Origin: Solea solea
Lineage: Eukaryota > Chordata > Actinopteri > Pleuronectiformes > Soleidae
Direction of reading: 5' to 3'
Assembly (NCBI RefSeq): GCF_958295425.1
Contig: NC_081149.1
Span: forward strand, 24,245,021-24,309,020
DNA length: 64,000 bases
The notes under the pieces are model-generated. The model saw only the letters and a list, made by a program, of their open reading frames with translations. It was not told the origin of the DNA and searched no databases. Shown piece after piece: positions 1-29,627 of this stretch; positions within the stretch are counted from its first letter, which is position 1; each line of letters begins with the position of its first letter. A program made the translations under genes and the position numbers.

Positions 1-2069
1 CCGCCTCACTCCACGAGTATTCAACCTGTGGATGATGATGACTGCGCCGAGCACCTCTCTGCTCACTGTGCAGATCATACAGAAAACAGAACGCAACGTA
101 TTATCTACACACAGAGAAATTAGAAATCTTAGTTACGAAATTAATTAGTCATTTGTCAAGGTTGTACTGTTTATTGTTATATTATACCTAATGTACTGCA
201 TGTATCATTTATGCAGTAACTACACTATTTTAATACTTCCATTCTCATATTGTGTTATGAAACTTTTCAACTTATATTTTGTATGTGTGTAAAATCACTA
301 TGGTTATACTTAATAATCAGGATAAAGTGCATATTCAATTTAAATCGTAATTTTAATTATAATGTCAATTCATTATTTTGCTCTCAGATAAAACTCCCAG
401 CATTGTCAGTGATAAAGATAAAGAAGCAAATCATCGACATATAAAGACATTCTCAGGTTTCTGAAAGCTGTTTCTCCTCATAAAAGGTTTCACCTTCAGT
501 GGAAAATATGAGTGACATGAATGACAAAGTTATTCAGCGACATTAACATCATCCATACCTCTGTCTTTCCAGCCATCCCTCTATGTACAACCTAAGGCTG
601 TCAAATCAGGTCTTAACATACATCACTCGCAGTACTTATCTAATATGCTTTTAAATTTGAATTTCAGAGCGACCACCAATGCTAACAAGACAATATTTTT
701 CTTTTTCATTCAAGTGTCTCTCTCAGACTGTAGGGGATGATATCATCTCAGTTTCTTCTTCTGTTCTTCCCGTGCAGGAATCTTAAAGATTTCCATGGTT
801 TGTCTCCAGCTCTGCTCTGCAGGGAAATTGCTGGAAATTACAGAGGTGGATTGTTTTTGTGCCACTAATGAGTCTGACTTTATTGCATATACATTTTAAT
901 TGGACATATAGATTGTACATGTGTAGCTGTGTGTCCTTACGTCCCTGTGGTCAAACATGCTGTTAAGAACTGATTTGACCCAACATGTTAAAGAAAAACA
1001 CCACTAAAATCCTGAAACAGCCAATCAGCACAGAGCTAATACCTGGCAGCTGTCTTAGAGTCATTCTTTTGTATGTTTAGAAAGCTAAAAAGAAAATCTA
1101 TACATTACTTTACTCTTTAATTTTGGTCACACTCTTTTTTTTAAGCTTAAGGAAAAAAGTCTCAATCTTCAAGTCTGAGTAAACAACATATTTGGTTCCA
1201 AATACATGGATGCAAAAACATGTCGTAGATGGTTTAGTGTGCTTTATTGAGTAACATGACCTTCTTGGTACAGGGTTACAATGCTTGTAAAGGAACGATG
1301 GAAATAAGACTTGTCACATTTTTCACATTTTTTTGACATCTCAAATCTAAACATTTGCATCTGCAGGAACTACAATTACAGCTATTTTAGAATCAGCTGT
1401 GCTGGAGCCTTTTCTTTTCGAAGTTCAATGTACACCCATTAAATTCCAGATGGCACAACAAGTGGAGATCTCATTTGAACCATTTCATCTTGCATTTAGA
1501 GAAGCTGGAAGGTGGTTTTAGATTTCAACCAAGAGAAAGGCTCAGAAACCTAAAACAGAAAAGACCCAAGAATGTTCTACCTGAACCCAACGCAGACCTC
1601 TGTCATTTGAAAGATGGGTCTTGAACTCTTCCAGAACGAAGAAACGCTGTACATGAACCCAGCTGGAGATTTACAGAAAGTACTTTTTATCACAAGGTAA
1701 TGGATTTCACCTTAGACTTCTTTACATCTGGCTTACCAGGTGGGGTGTGGCAGGTGAGATAATGCCATAAGTGATGAGGAAAATCACAGTAATCAGTACT
1801 TTGAATACAGATAAGTCAAACCATTGTCAAAGAACTTTATAAAGATCATAATCACATACTAATTAAGCCTATCAGCTCCTCTGAGTTTGTCAGTATAGCG
1901 GTGTTTAGCGCTCATGTCGCCCAGAGACATGTGGAGGCAACGGCAACACTGAGCTCCCTCAGTCAGGTCTGATTGACAGAGCTTATTTGCAGATGGAGGA
2001 CGCAGCATACAAGTAATGATACTTCATTTCTGTTCACGCATGAACCACACATGCAGAGGAGGCGGAGTT

Positions 2070-2245
2070 CACCCTGGACAGTTCGCCAGTCCATCACAGG
2101 GCCACATGGAGACAAACAACCATCCACGCTCACACTTCAATTTGTCTAATTTGGACACTGTCCTGCGTGAGGTTCTCAGGAAACCGGAGAACCTCACGCA
2201 CACTCGGGGAGAACATGCAAAACTTCAGAAACCCTTGTTCCAACT
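2070..2245 (-). repeat. Dispersed fish repeat fragment (copy 1)
   Basis: This stretch shares the phrase CCAGTCCATCACAGGG and its surroundings with a second copy near 29837. Related text in the opposite orientation occurs near 3530-3715 and 52729-52790, so it is an interspersed repeat and not unique DNA. It also contains the phrase GGGGAGAACATGCAAA, which I recall as common in teleost SINE-like repeats. The family name is not assigned here. The short open frames across it are incidental. Confidence 0.6.
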
Positions 2246-2577
2246 GCGTCGCAAACCGGGGTCTTCTTGCTGCAAAGACAAGAGTGCTAAGTGTCATGCA
2301 CTGCAGCTTTAACTTCTTAATTCTGCTGATAGACGTGCATGTGTGTGTGTGTGTGTGCGTGTGGTCTGTAACACACTAAGGATCAGATTAGAACTGGAGG
2401 TTGAACTGGGAATTGATGAGGTGGCGCTTCTTCTTCTGTTTTCTTCCTCTTCTTTTCTATGTCCCGAGCTTCCAGAAAGACAGATTGCATTCCATCCTCT
2501 TCCCTGTTAAAAAAAAAAAAGGGAACAGGCAGACACATGGATAATGTGAAGGTATCTCAGTGTGTGTGTATGTGTGC

Positions 2578-2611
<34 letters not shown>

Positions 2612-3069
2612 GAGTGAATTAGAGGCTTGCCTGGCCAGCTTCAGACTGTGCAACGTGTCTGCTGCTGCTGGATCAGATGGCAGAAAGCTGCTGCGCTGCG
2701 TCTCCCTGTAGCTCATCTGCTCTATAATGTCTGCTTTCTGCTTAATTACAGCTCACCTGCAGCCGCGCTGGCGCTGCACACAGCCTTCAGTGAGGCAGAA
2801 AAAAAACCAACAACAACAGAGAATCGCCTTTATAAACCTTTATTTGGACTGGGTGGGGTGTGGGGGGGGGGGGGGGGGAGGCCGCCACTAAAAAAGGGCT
2901 TTTATTATTTAGAGCCAATAACAATCATAATGTCTGCGAACCCCACAATTGTGCAGGAACAGTATTTCAGCCACCTGCGGCTGCTCGCTCTGAAAAATGC
3001 AAACATCTGGTTCACTCATGAAAGACCATGAAGAGTTTTTTTTACAGACATCTGCATCACTCAGCCAGG

Positions 3070-3104
<35 letters not shown>

Positions 3105-3529
3105 GTAGTGCTCAAATTAGTGTCAAATAGCACTCTATTCTGGCAGCACTGACTGATCTAGAGTGTTATTCGGTGCTATATGGTGACATTCGTCTCTCAG
3201 TCTCAGAACTCTGACCACGGAGCCGCTTTTCCACAATCCCACAACAGTTTATCCAACCAAGAGGCAGAACTCCTCAAAGCGGCAGCCCTCTCTGCTGGGG
3301 AGGTCAGGGTGTTTGTCAGGGAATAAATGCCCCCCTTCCCCCCCACCACACCTTCATTTCATCTTCCACCCTGGAGTATGAAATGGATGGACGTAGCAAA
3401 GGGTAGCTAAAACTTAGCTTAAAGGTGACGTTGCTGACGGCCATTTTTTGAACGCTGTGGGTTTTCACAAGCGAAAAACGTTGCCTTTGGAAACAACACG
3501 TGATTTCTTGTCCTATCATTTCCATGAGG

Positions 3530-3715
3530 GCCACACGGTGGAGCACGTGGCTCGCACGTCCAAAAACATGCACAGCTAAACTGGAAACTCTCAATTGACC
3601 ATAGGTGTAAATGAATGGTTGCTTGCCTTGTGCTGGACTGGCGACCTGTCAGCTAGGACTGGCTCCGGCACCCCCCTGTGACCCTCATGTGGAGGATAAA
3701 GTGGTAGACAATGTT
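3530..3715 (+). repeat. Dispersed fish repeat fragment (copy 2, opposite orientation)
   Basis: The segment carries CCAAAAACATGCACAG, then GGACTGGCGACCTGTC, then CCCCTGTGACCCTCATG. These are the opposite-strand counterparts of the phrases seen near 2070-2245. It is probably a degraded copy of the same interspersed element. No coding capacity is claimed. Confidence 0.55.
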
Positions 3716-5134
3716 TATCTTATGCTTTCTTATGAGGCTTCCAGGTGAGGGTAATTATACTGTGCTATAAGGGGAGATTTTTCACATCCAAGAGAACGAC
3801 GTAGGTGGAACAAAAACTGTTGTGCGTAGCTTTTTTTTTTTAGCTCCAGCTGTGTAGAACCTGATAAACTGCTCCACGTATCAAGACTTGAGTCAGCAAT
3901 GGTTGAACCTAAGAATTACAAGTTTGAAAATGAAAAAAAAAAAGAACTCTGAAGGTGTTGAGCTTTACTGCTGTGCTGTTCATTTCTGCTTGAGGCTACG
4001 CTAGTTGCTACTAGCTTAGCCCACTAATGTTATCAAGCAACTGTTCTACATAATATACTTCATAATGCTTTATAAGCACCATGTTAAATAATTAGAAGAC
4101 TCTTCTTTTAATGGAATGGTCACAATATTTAGCAAAAACTGGCATTTTAAGTTCACAGTGGGCCAAGTCATGTAATCAGTTTATGTATCTGTGTTAAGTG
4201 TTAATCTGTCTTTCTAGAACAATCTTTCTACCTCACATGGTGGCGAGAGATTCAAGTAAAATCAAGTTGCTTTGCATTACATTGTCACTTTCACAGATTA
4301 TTACTTGGACAAATAATCTGACCTGAACAGTTGGATTCTGAGACACCATGTCTTTTTATGTGTTAAACGAGCAATAATGAACAATAACAAATCTCCCATG
4401 ACACATCTTGCCTTTCCCTGTGTCCATTTGTTCACCCATTCTTCTCCACTTACCTGTCTTTTTGAAATTCTTTCCTTTCCTTCATAACAAAACGTCTGAA
4501 CCCTGTAGCCTGTAAACCTCCACACTGATCTGATCAGAAGCAAATTAGCAATACAAACGAAAAGGAACGCTGAACGTACAGATTAAAACAAACTCCTGTA
4601 TGCCTGTGTCCTCACGCATATCAACACTATGTCAGCTAAAGCCATAAAAGCACTTTGGAAAATCAAAACAACAGTGAGGGATGAACACATGAAAACCTTA
4701 AAACCTTAAAGATATCTCCATTAGTTTGTGAGATTGACCTGAATACATCTAGAACTGCTAGATCCCAGAAGCTGAAATCAAAGTGATCCAGGAAGTAGAT
4801 GAGTCTCAGAAATAAAATCTAGATTAAACCCATGTACTTCTGGAGGAGGAGATCCTCCTCCAACCCTCCGATGCTCTTCAGGATCAGGTTTCCTCCTGCT
4901 CACCCCCTGTCTTCTTTCTATAATCCAAACTCCTACTCTTGGAATTATATGGAAGGAGGGACCAGCTTTTTTTTTTTCTCTGTCGTTCTCTCCTTTCTTC
5001 TCTTTTTTTTTTTCTCTTTGAAGGAGGGGTCCATTCTTGTCTTCCCTAAACGTGAGCAGCAGCAGCAGCAGGGTAATGAGGGTGCGTCCCTGGTCGATCC
5101 AGTCCCCGGCACCTCCCAGTTCTTCAGGCTCTCA

Positions 5135-5142
5135 TATAAATA
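5135..5142 (+). promoter_or_regulatory. col1a1: TATA box of col1a1
   Basis: TATAAATA lies about 190 bp upstream of the initiation codon, which suits a transcription start near 5165 and a 5' leader of roughly 160 nt. Type I collagen genes are known to use TATA-containing promoters. The exact start site is inferred from the box position only. Confidence 0.7.
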
Positions 5143-5304
5143 CTCTGGTGGAAAGTGAGTGGAGGCAGTAGGGAGTTTTCTGCTGGGGTCAGGAGGACTG
5201 TGATCAGACGAGCGGACCCTGCCCCAAACACCAGTGTATGAGTGGAGTGTAGCAGAAAGAGAAAACATCCCCAACTTTTTTTCCTCTCTTGCCTCAAAGA
5301 GTCT

Positions 5305-5326
5305 ACATGTCTAGTGGCATCTAGAC

Positions 5327-5330
<4 letters not shown>
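5305..5330 (+). promoter_or_regulatory. col1a1: Start-codon stem-loop of type I collagen mRNA with a 5-codon upstream ORF
   Basis: Two 10-base arms, ACATGTCTAG at 5305-5314 and CTAGACATGT at 5321-5330, are exact reverse complements around a 6-base loop. The second arm contains the true start codon at 5327. The first arm contains an upstream ATG at 5307 whose frame (ATG TCT AGT GGC ATC TAG) ends at 5324, just before the main ATG. Collagen alpha1(I), alpha2(I) and alpha1(III) mRNAs are known to carry such a 5' stem-loop, bound by LARP6 in mammals, and this one sits at the same place. Function in this species is inferred. Confidence 0.85.
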
Positions 5331-22634
<17,304 letters not shown>

Positions 22635-23188
22635 AAAGAGAAATCTGGACTTGAAATTGTTGTTGTGTGTGTGAGTGTGTTTTATTTTTTTCTAACAGTC
22701 ATCTCTCTCTAAAAAAAAAACCCCTCACCAAAACATTCTTCTAAATGCCATTTTTCTGAAAAACCCCCCTCGCTCCTGATTCTACGAGCTTCCATTCGGC
22801 CGTTGTTCCGATGGTCCACTTTGCCTAAAACCTGCACTTCAGCAAGATGGCGGTGGTGTGGCAGTGTCTGCATCATCGTTTTTGGGACCACTACTTTTTT
22901 TTGTTTCTGACTCTCTTTTTTTTTTACCATCACCAACACCAAGGATCCTGTAGAGAAGACATTTTGTTTCACTGGCAACAAGAAAATAATATATGCTTCT
23001 GTAAAGTGTAAAAAAAATTGACTTCCCCTCTTCATCCAGCCAAACCAGGCCTCTCTGGAGCTTAAAGAAACCAACTGAAACACACAGATGACTTTTGTAT
23101 TTTTATACACCACTGCGGTGAGAGGATTGAAAGGACAGCCCCAACAGACAGAACCCAATTGCTTTGTACCACGTTTCAGGTGATGATG

Positions 23189-23194
23189 AATAAA
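23189..23194 (+). terminator. col1a1: Proximal poly(A) signal of col1a1
   Basis: A canonical AATAAA about 555 nt after the stop, followed within 40 nt by a T/G-rich stretch (TTTGTCTCTGTTGTTCTG) that could be the downstream element. It would give the shorter mRNA form. Confidence 0.65.
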
Positions 23195-24188
23195 CGGTGA
23201 AACTGACAGCCATGTTTGTCTCTGTTGTTCTGCCCCCACCCCCCCTTCCATCTGCCCCAGACAAGACTGACAACTCCTTACTCGTCATCCACTGATGTTG
23301 CAACTGTTGTGATTTGTTTGTTGTCGTGGAAGCTTCTTTTGTTTGTTCCGATCTATTTCTCCACCTTTTTTTTTTTATCTACTTACAAAAGTCACATTAA
23401 AACCACCAGCAGAGAAACACGGGTTTAAACCTCTTTTTTGTAAAGGAAAGAAAAAGAAATCATATGGCTACCTCAGCAAGCAAGAAATGCCAGCGATGAC
23501 AAAAAAAAGGGGCCCAGTGTTTTAGAAGCACCAGAGGTAGTTACGGCAGTGGGTGGGTGTGCAGGGGGGGGTCGTTAATGTTTGCTAACACTTGAACAGA
23601 AGCAGAAACAGCTAAAAACCTGAGGTGCTACTCTCTCTCCTGTCCGTCCAGTATGGTTATACTGTTTTGTAGTTTAAAGATTACTGTGATGTGGGCGGAG
23701 TCTTCTTGGTGCTAAAAACGAGAACCCCAGCTTTTATTCTTCGTGTCCAGAGTGAAACAGACTTCTTCTATTCTCAGTCTTCTCGGTGCTGGCAGTGAAA
23801 TTCAAGCTGTGTTGAGTTTGAGTGAAAAGTGGATCGACGTCTCTTTACTTTTTTTTTTTTTTCTTATGTTTTGAACCTGCTGTCCACCTTTCTTCTTTCA
23901 TTCATATCCTCCTCCTCTTCCTCCTCCTCCTCTTCATCCACACACTTGTTGTGGTTAGTTTCTTGTTTTCTTGTGCGAAGGGTAAAAATTCTCATAAACA
24001 AAAAAAACAAAAACAAATTTGAGAATTGTTGTTGTTTTTTTTTAAATGCACATAAAGAGAGCCATCAGCAAAACATTTGTGAGAGAAGGCAGACAGACAC
24101 ACCTATGGGGGCAAAACACCACAAGGATCTGTACCTATTTTGTATATGTATAATAAATTGAGATGTTTCTAATTATTTTGAATGCTGA

Positions 24189-24194
24189 AATAAA
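24189..24194 (+). terminator. col1a1: Distal poly(A) signal of col1a1
   Basis: AATAAA followed by GCATGTTAAGTGGTC, about 1.56 kb after the stop. An additional AATAAA lies about 40 nt before it. It marks the likely end of the longer transcript near 24210. Confidence 0.65.
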
Positions 24195-26512
24195 GCATGT
24201 TAAGTGGTCTAACATTGAATTCTGCCTAATTCCCTGAGTGAGTGGCTGACTGCCCCCTCCCTTCCCGGGACTTGCACCTTTAAACCACTGCACTGACTGA
24301 TAAAGGCCTCTAGTTTAGTTTGAAACGCTCTTCCACAGCTGAGTGAGTGAGTGGAACGCAGCAGAATCAGGATTCACAGTCACACTTCGCTGCAACTTAC
24401 ACACAGGAAACATTCGCACCACTGTTAATATAGCTCTAAAAAATCCATATATGTCTCACTTCACTGAATCACCTGCACAAACAACTTCTAAAACAATCAA
24501 AACTGTTTTAACATGCAAAGTCTGTCAATTCATTCTCAACACCAAGACCTTCAAGACTTGATATTTACATACAAACACAGATGTGAACAGTGAATAGATC
24601 ATCTCTGAAAGTATAAATAGATAAATAGATAAATATGAAACAAAAAACTTCCAACATAGCTCCAAATCCACTGTGCAGTAAAAAACATGTTTAAAAAGAG
24701 GAAGAAAAACAGGAAATCAAGAGAAACATCTTTCGGCATGTCGCACCCCGCCCCGATGACACGATTGTCAAATCCTCGTCCTCTGCCTCTTTCCTCTCTT
24801 TCCTCCTTCACCTCTTCCCATGTCACACAATGGGACATCGTGTCCTCTCACATGATGAAGAACATTCTTTGTTTTAACTGCTCCTGCTTTTAAGAGAATG
24901 CAATTTAATTTGCTTTAAACTGAAGCACCAGCAGCACCGTGTGTGTCTGTGTGTGTGTGTGTGCATGAATGTCAGAATCCGAAGAGAAGTGCATGAATAA
25001 GGTGACAGAACATCTTTGGTAGTGAACTGTGTATGGATGGAATGGAAGTGTTGAGAATGATGTTTCTGAAGTAAGAACAGTCTCAAAGGGATTTCCTTTT
25101 AGCTGCCATTTAATGTCCAGTGTTCACATTTGAAGAAAGATCGATCATATTCATACCAGATATGAAGTCATTGTATCCTATATGTTGGTTGTACTCGAAG
25201 AGAGTTTTTTAGAGATGCCCATTATCATGGTCTTGCAACCAAACATAGCTGTTGTTCAGACAGGGTCTGAAACTGGGGAACTAACTTGAAGTGTAGCCTG
25301 TGATTAATAAGTCTTATCATCGTACTGTACATTGCATCCACGTTGCACAGTGTTGTAATGATGAATGTCTCGTATCATCGTAGGAGGCATGACACATTAC
25401 AGGACAGGGAAACACTGACCTTTGAACCACATCACCCAGAGTGACGAGTCAATCATGTAAAAACCTTTGTGTGTGTGAGTCAGAACAGACTCCTACCTTT
25501 CTGTCGTCGTCAGGTGATCCTCAAAGAGCTGCTGATGTTTCCTCCACGCCATTAGATCCAGTTAGTAAATGAAGCTTTTGGAAAAATCCTTTAATCCACC
25601 AAGAAAACACACGTTTGCCTGACAATCCAACACTCATTAAAGCATCCTGAGTTGTCCTGGAGATGCTTTTTTAATCCCAAATGATCCATATGTTTCTCAC
25701 AGCTCAGCAGAGCAACTGCACAGCACTAACAGAGCCGAGCTGAGCTGAGCCGGGGGGCTGCGATCAGGACCTGCATTCAGCCTCAGACTGCTGGCATCAG
25801 TTTGGCTTCACAAAGACACTGATTGTCCACCTTGAGGGAGCCACCTACCCAGGAACAGAGGATACGTTTGCACTCCCACAGGGAATCTGGACTATTTCTG
25901 CAAGAATTGAGGTCTTTATTTGAGGCCTGGGCAGAGGAATGCTCACCTCTCCAGTTTCAGACACAGATGAAGCTCTGTTTGTAGAGAGGCTGACGAGGTG
26001 AGGCCAGGCAAACATGATGATTTACATGAAATCTTACCTTATCTTATCCTAAATATGTTTGTATAAGTGTAAAATCTCTTTAAGGTCATTTTCATTTGCG
26101 TTAAGGCCTTTGAGCGCTGATTGTGAGTGATTTATTTGCATGTTAATCCTATTTGTTCTTCTTTTTTAGAACAGGGTTACTTTTTCAAAGTTTCAGTCCC
26201 AGCATGTACAAATTTAACCAATCTCAACTTATGTGTTGGTACGGAAGAGGATTAGGGCCACAGAGTCAGAATTCTGACTTTAAACTCAGACTTCTAAGAT
26301 TACTTACAGAGAACTTATTAAAGTTACCTCGCCAGTAAAATAAATAAACACATGAAATGTGGACATTGAAAACACAGAGCCCAGAACCAGAGAAGGGTGA
26401 TGAGGGGGCTCAGCCCCTCAGTTGTATTTTCTCTATTTTAGCTCTAGTAAAAATTGAGTACAGCCATTTTAATAATAAGTAAAGATACATGTGACTACAG
26501 GCCTGTATGAGC

Positions 26513-26514
<2 letters not shown>

Positions 26515-26574
<60 letters not shown>
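26515..26574 (+). repeat. GATA microsatellite
   Basis: About 15 perfect tandem copies of GATA. Tracts of this length are common in fish DNA and usually vary in length between individuals. Confidence 0.95.
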
Positions 26575-27121
26575 CACACACTTCATCACAAAGAAGAGGA
26601 GTGTGTGTAAGCCTGTAATGGATGAGTAAATACAGAAGGGGGCAGTAGAGCAACAGTATGGATGTCAACTGCTGTAAAACAGCAAAGAAGAAGAAGAACA
26701 CGTCCATCCAGGTGATTTTAGGGGTTTTATTTTTTATTTCATCTCCTCACAGTAAAGCTCAAATGCTTTAACAACTGTTCTACATATATCATTTAAAAAA
26801 ATGCAAGTGACACTGGATCAGTATCAGACACAACAAAGTGGTATCAGTTAGTTAACTCTATGTCCCTCGACTAGATACCTGATTATGAATAGAGTCAACA
26901 AAGCTCAGGAAGTAGACAGACGTTTGAATGGAAGTCCTAAAAATAAAAAATAGCCTAATTCTTGCTTGATTTATAATGATCATCTCCTAAACAGTCAATA
27001 TCTTGTCGGCAGTGTGAGCGTCCTGTCTTATTTCCCCCCTCACTCTTTTTGAGGGCTATACAGAACCTTCAACATCTTTAAAAAATGTTACTTACAAGTC
27101 ATAATTTTACAAGTAAGGTTG

Positions 27122-27123
<2 letters not shown>

Positions 27124-27163
<40 letters not shown>

Positions 27164-27182
27164 TATATTATTATTTATTTAT
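27124..27182 (+). repeat. ATT microsatellite
   Basis: An almost perfect run of ATT triplets with a slightly degenerate right end. No function is apparent. Confidence 0.9.
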
Positions 27183-27254
27183 TTATTGTTTGACCGGTTA
27201 TTACTGTTGTAAGTGTATTTGTCTAATGAAGTTAATTCTGACGTAACTTCCGTC

Positions 27255-27478
27255 ACGCCAGGGTGTTGATTGAATCCGCTCGCCGGTGTCACTTCCGGGT
27301 CAGAGGTCGCGTACCCGACAGATATGTCCGCACGTCTCTTCGCCTCTTTGGTCGCTTCGTCTGGTCTTTGTGTTCAAGGCATTTGTGTTGTGTTGTAGAG
27401 CGACTGGTTGTGTGCTGCTCCGTGCTGCTCCGTGCTCCCTGTGTGCGCTGCTGTGGTTGTTGTGGCGGTGGTAAGTGT
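27255..27478 (+). promoter_or_regulatory. Possible promoter/first exon with ETS-type motifs
   Basis: After more than 2 kb of AT-rich DNA the sequence abruptly becomes CpG- and GC-richer. It holds CACTTCCGGGTC (27290-27301), an ETS/GABP-like site, and ends in GGCGGTGGTAAGTG, a good splice donor with the GT near 27473. A short ATG frame of 24 codons (start near 27323) resembles no protein I know. The combination fits a TATA-less promoter and a mostly untranslated first exon, but no partner exon was recognised downstream. A CpG-rich repeat remnant is the alternative. Confidence 0.3.
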
Positions 27479-29079
27479 CTCTCTCTCTGCGTTGTGGTTG
27501 GTGCTACTAGGTGGCTAATGCTAGTGTGGTCACAGGTAAATGCTGGCGGCTTCCGGGAGCCCTTTTTCACTTCCGCCTCTCGTGACTACTATTACTGTGG
27601 CTAATGTTTCTGTGTTGAACTTGGATTTTTCTTATGTAATTCTATTTTTAATATAATACTATAATATTTTTATTATTAGGGCCACATTGAGAAAATAAGT
27701 CGTAAACATACGAGAATAAAGTCTAAATTTACGACTTTAATTAAGTCTAAATGTACGTATTTATTATTTACCTATTACGTATTTATCTCGTAAATTTCTG
27801 TAAAAAAAAAAAAGTTTTCAATGTTTCAATACTCTGTAGTTAATTCAGGGATTTTGTTTTGTAAATTAGGTAATTATAGTTATTAGACTTCTTGTTTGCC
27901 CATTTGTATAGTTTTTCTTAGGCTCTGAGTTTTCTTTTTTGAGTATGTGCAACCCCACTAATTTGTTGTTTTCGTCCCTTTTCAGTTCCTGTAGACCAGT
28001 GGTGGTGTTGATCTGGTGGGGTTGATCTTCCCGTCTTGTCTTGCTGTGTCCCTGGGAGTGGGTTTTCTTCACCGTGAGAGAGAGTGTGTGCCCGGTGATT
28101 TTGTTGTGTTTTTCTTTGGTGGATCCCTCCCCTGCCATAGCCTTCGTCCATAGACTCTGACCTCAGCCCTGCTTAGGTTTTCCTTTTTTTTTTTTTTTTT
28201 TTTTTATATTTTAGAACCAATTAATATGTAATAAAAAGTGTGTGTTAACTTGGAACCACGTCTCATGTCTCAACCTGTGTGCCTTGTGTCTAACAGTAAT
28301 TCCCTGGGTGATGTTGTCAAGCTTTTCCTTGTTTTTGGTAATATTAGTTCCTTACCTTATCACCTCCTACCTCGCCACAGTCTCAATCACTGTCAGTTTG
28401 GTAAATTATGTTCCCGTTTAGAGGGAAATAGATGTGAGAGCAGATGACGCAACAACTTTCACAGTGTAATTGTTCCAATCGTGAATCTCATCGCTTCTTG
28501 TTCTGCAACCGGAAGGTTGTGTCCACTTTTGTATTATATAATGTAAATTTCTATGTATGTATCAGTATCTACCAACACACATGTAGTCCAATATAGTTGT
28601 TTTTTCTGGTGAATCCTCACAGAATGACCACGATATATCACCAGAAACACACAGCAACATAATGCTCCATGATGCATTTATGCGATATTTAGGGTTCTTG
28701 GATGGTATTGGACCCCCTGTAGACCTGCCCCCGGACACTTGCTTTTATTTTAATACAATACAGCCATGGTTCTCAAACTGAGGTACCACCAGAGGACACT
28801 TACTGGTGGTACACTTGCAGGAACACTTGTGTAGAAAATCAAACGAATGAATAAAATAAATAATAATTAGAGTCACCTTATCTCTTGCTCTATCTTAATC
28901 TAATTTCACTATATCTGTGTGAGAAGTATATATGAGGAAGAGGAGGATGATGATGAGAGGAAATGATCTTATTGGGAATAAATCTGCCTTGGTCTAAGTC
29001 TGCTCGGTCTATTTACCCCTCTGTATTTTAACGTTGGTGATAATGGTGTCACTGAGCGAGAGCTCCATGTTTTCTCAGG

Positions 29080-29088
29080 TATAAAAAA
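29080..29088 (+). promoter_or_regulatory. TATA box of the TCR V segment
   Basis: TATAAAAAA lies about 80 bp before the leader ATG at 29161, a normal distance for antigen-receptor V promoters. An AP-1-like TGAGTCA follows at 29147-29153, inside the presumed leader. Promoter activity is inferred. Confidence 0.55.
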
Positions 29089-29160
29089 GCTTGACTGCAT
29101 TAGAGGATGTTTCTGGCAGGAAGGAGACAGAGACCGAGCCCTTTGATGAGTCACATTTAC

Positions 29161-29588
29161 ATGAAGATGCCTCCAGTGTGGATCGGACTTTTCCTTCTTC
29201 TTCTTCCATTGATGCCATGTAATTTTTCTCTTACACAAAACAATATTACAAACCAAGAAATTCTGTTATCTCATCCCTATTTTTAATTTTTCTCTTTCCA
29301 CAGATGGAGCCACAGATGTGACGATACAGCAGACCGAGTCTATAGCAGTCTTTCTGTTGGACAGAGTAGAAATACAGTGCAGTCATGACCATGAAGACTT
29401 GGATGAGATGCTCTGGTACCAACAAAGAGAGAATGGACAGTTGACGTTGGTGGGAGACAACTATGGTGGTAATCAGCCGCACTATGCGAAGGAGTTTGTA
29501 ATACAGAGAGAAGGCAGGGGAAGATCCACTCTGATCTTCCGCTCTGCCTTTGTGTCAAACACAGCTGTGTATTTCTGCGCTGCTCATG
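29161..29588 (+). CDS. T-cell receptor beta-type variable segment (germline V)
   Basis: A two-exon V segment. The leader exon is 29161-29218 (signal peptide with an LFLLLLPLMP core), the intron 29219-29303 (GTAATT..CCACAG), and the V exon 29304-29588. The V domain has the invariant framework residues: first cysteine in VEIQCSH, tryptophan in MLWYQQ and second cysteine in TAVYFCAA. It ends directly at a recombination signal. There is no stop or frameshift, so it looks functional. Position 98 is Asn (SNTAVYFC) where Asp is usual. A 23-bp-spacer signal on V also fits TCR alpha or gamma; the beta assignment rests on the constant gene downstream. It is the only V segment I can see in the window. 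The protein would be the antigen-binding half of a receptor chain after joining to J. Confidence 0.85.
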
Positions 29589-29627
29589 CACAGTGACGCA
29601 CTTTACTGCCACTGACTCACAAAAACA
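29589..29627 (+). promoter_or_regulatory. V recombination signal, 23-bp spacer
   Basis: Heptamer CACAGTG (29589-29595) matches the consensus exactly. It is followed by a 23-bp spacer (29596-29618) and the nonamer ACAAAAACA (29619-29627), one base from the consensus ACAAAAACC. It directly abuts the V coding end. By the 12/23 rule it can join to a 12-spacer partner, as is found at the J segment downstream. Confidence 0.95.

Larger units (their letters stand above)
1..5134. other. Non-coding DNA upstream of col1a1
   Basis: I found no convincing exon in this stretch. The open frames here are short, lack recognisable domains and sit in low-complexity or repeat sequence. It holds several microsatellites (TG tract near 2337-2365, GA tract near 2581-2608, ATCT tract near 3069-3104), a G run near 2863-2878, and fragments of dispersed repeats near 2070-2245 and 3530-3715. 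The last few hundred bases should include the proximal col1a1 promoter. Distal collagen enhancers may lie here too, but none can be recognised by eye. Confidence 0.6.
22635..24210 (+). other. col1a1: 3' UTR of col1a1
   Basis: The non-coding tail follows the stop codon at 22632-22634. It is rich in T and A runs and has two well-placed AATAAA signals, at 23189-23194 and 24189-24194, plus another near 24150. Mammalian COL1A1 is known to give two mRNA sizes by alternative polyadenylation, and the spacing here (about 0.56 and 1.56 kb after the stop) would allow the same. Open frames inside the tail are treated as chance. Confidence 0.8.
24211..29079. other. Intergenic region between col1a1 and the TCR-like locus
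   Basis: No exon is supported in this region apart from the uncertain promoter-like segment near 27.3 kb. It contains a GATA microsatellite (26515-26574), an ATT microsatellite (27124-27182) and poly-T (28183-28205). Short dispersed elements begin with a GAGGATTAGGGCCACA-like phrase near 26246, with a related GGGCCAC phrase near 27679. A third related copy in opposite orientation lies near 53040. Confidence 0.6.

Noticed and set aside
1..100. Possible short minus-strand exon at the left edge
   Set aside because: An AG acceptor and a GT donor can be drawn around about 40 bp, but there is too little sequence to show a frame or a protein match.
2016..2312. 98-codon open frame upstream of col1a1
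   Set aside because: It overlaps an interspersed repeat present elsewhere in the window, with no domain or splice support.
22709..23251. 180-codon minus-strand open frame in the col1a1 3' UTR
   Set aside because: It has no signal, domain or splice context and crosses poly-A/T runs and the proximal poly(A) signal of col1a1.
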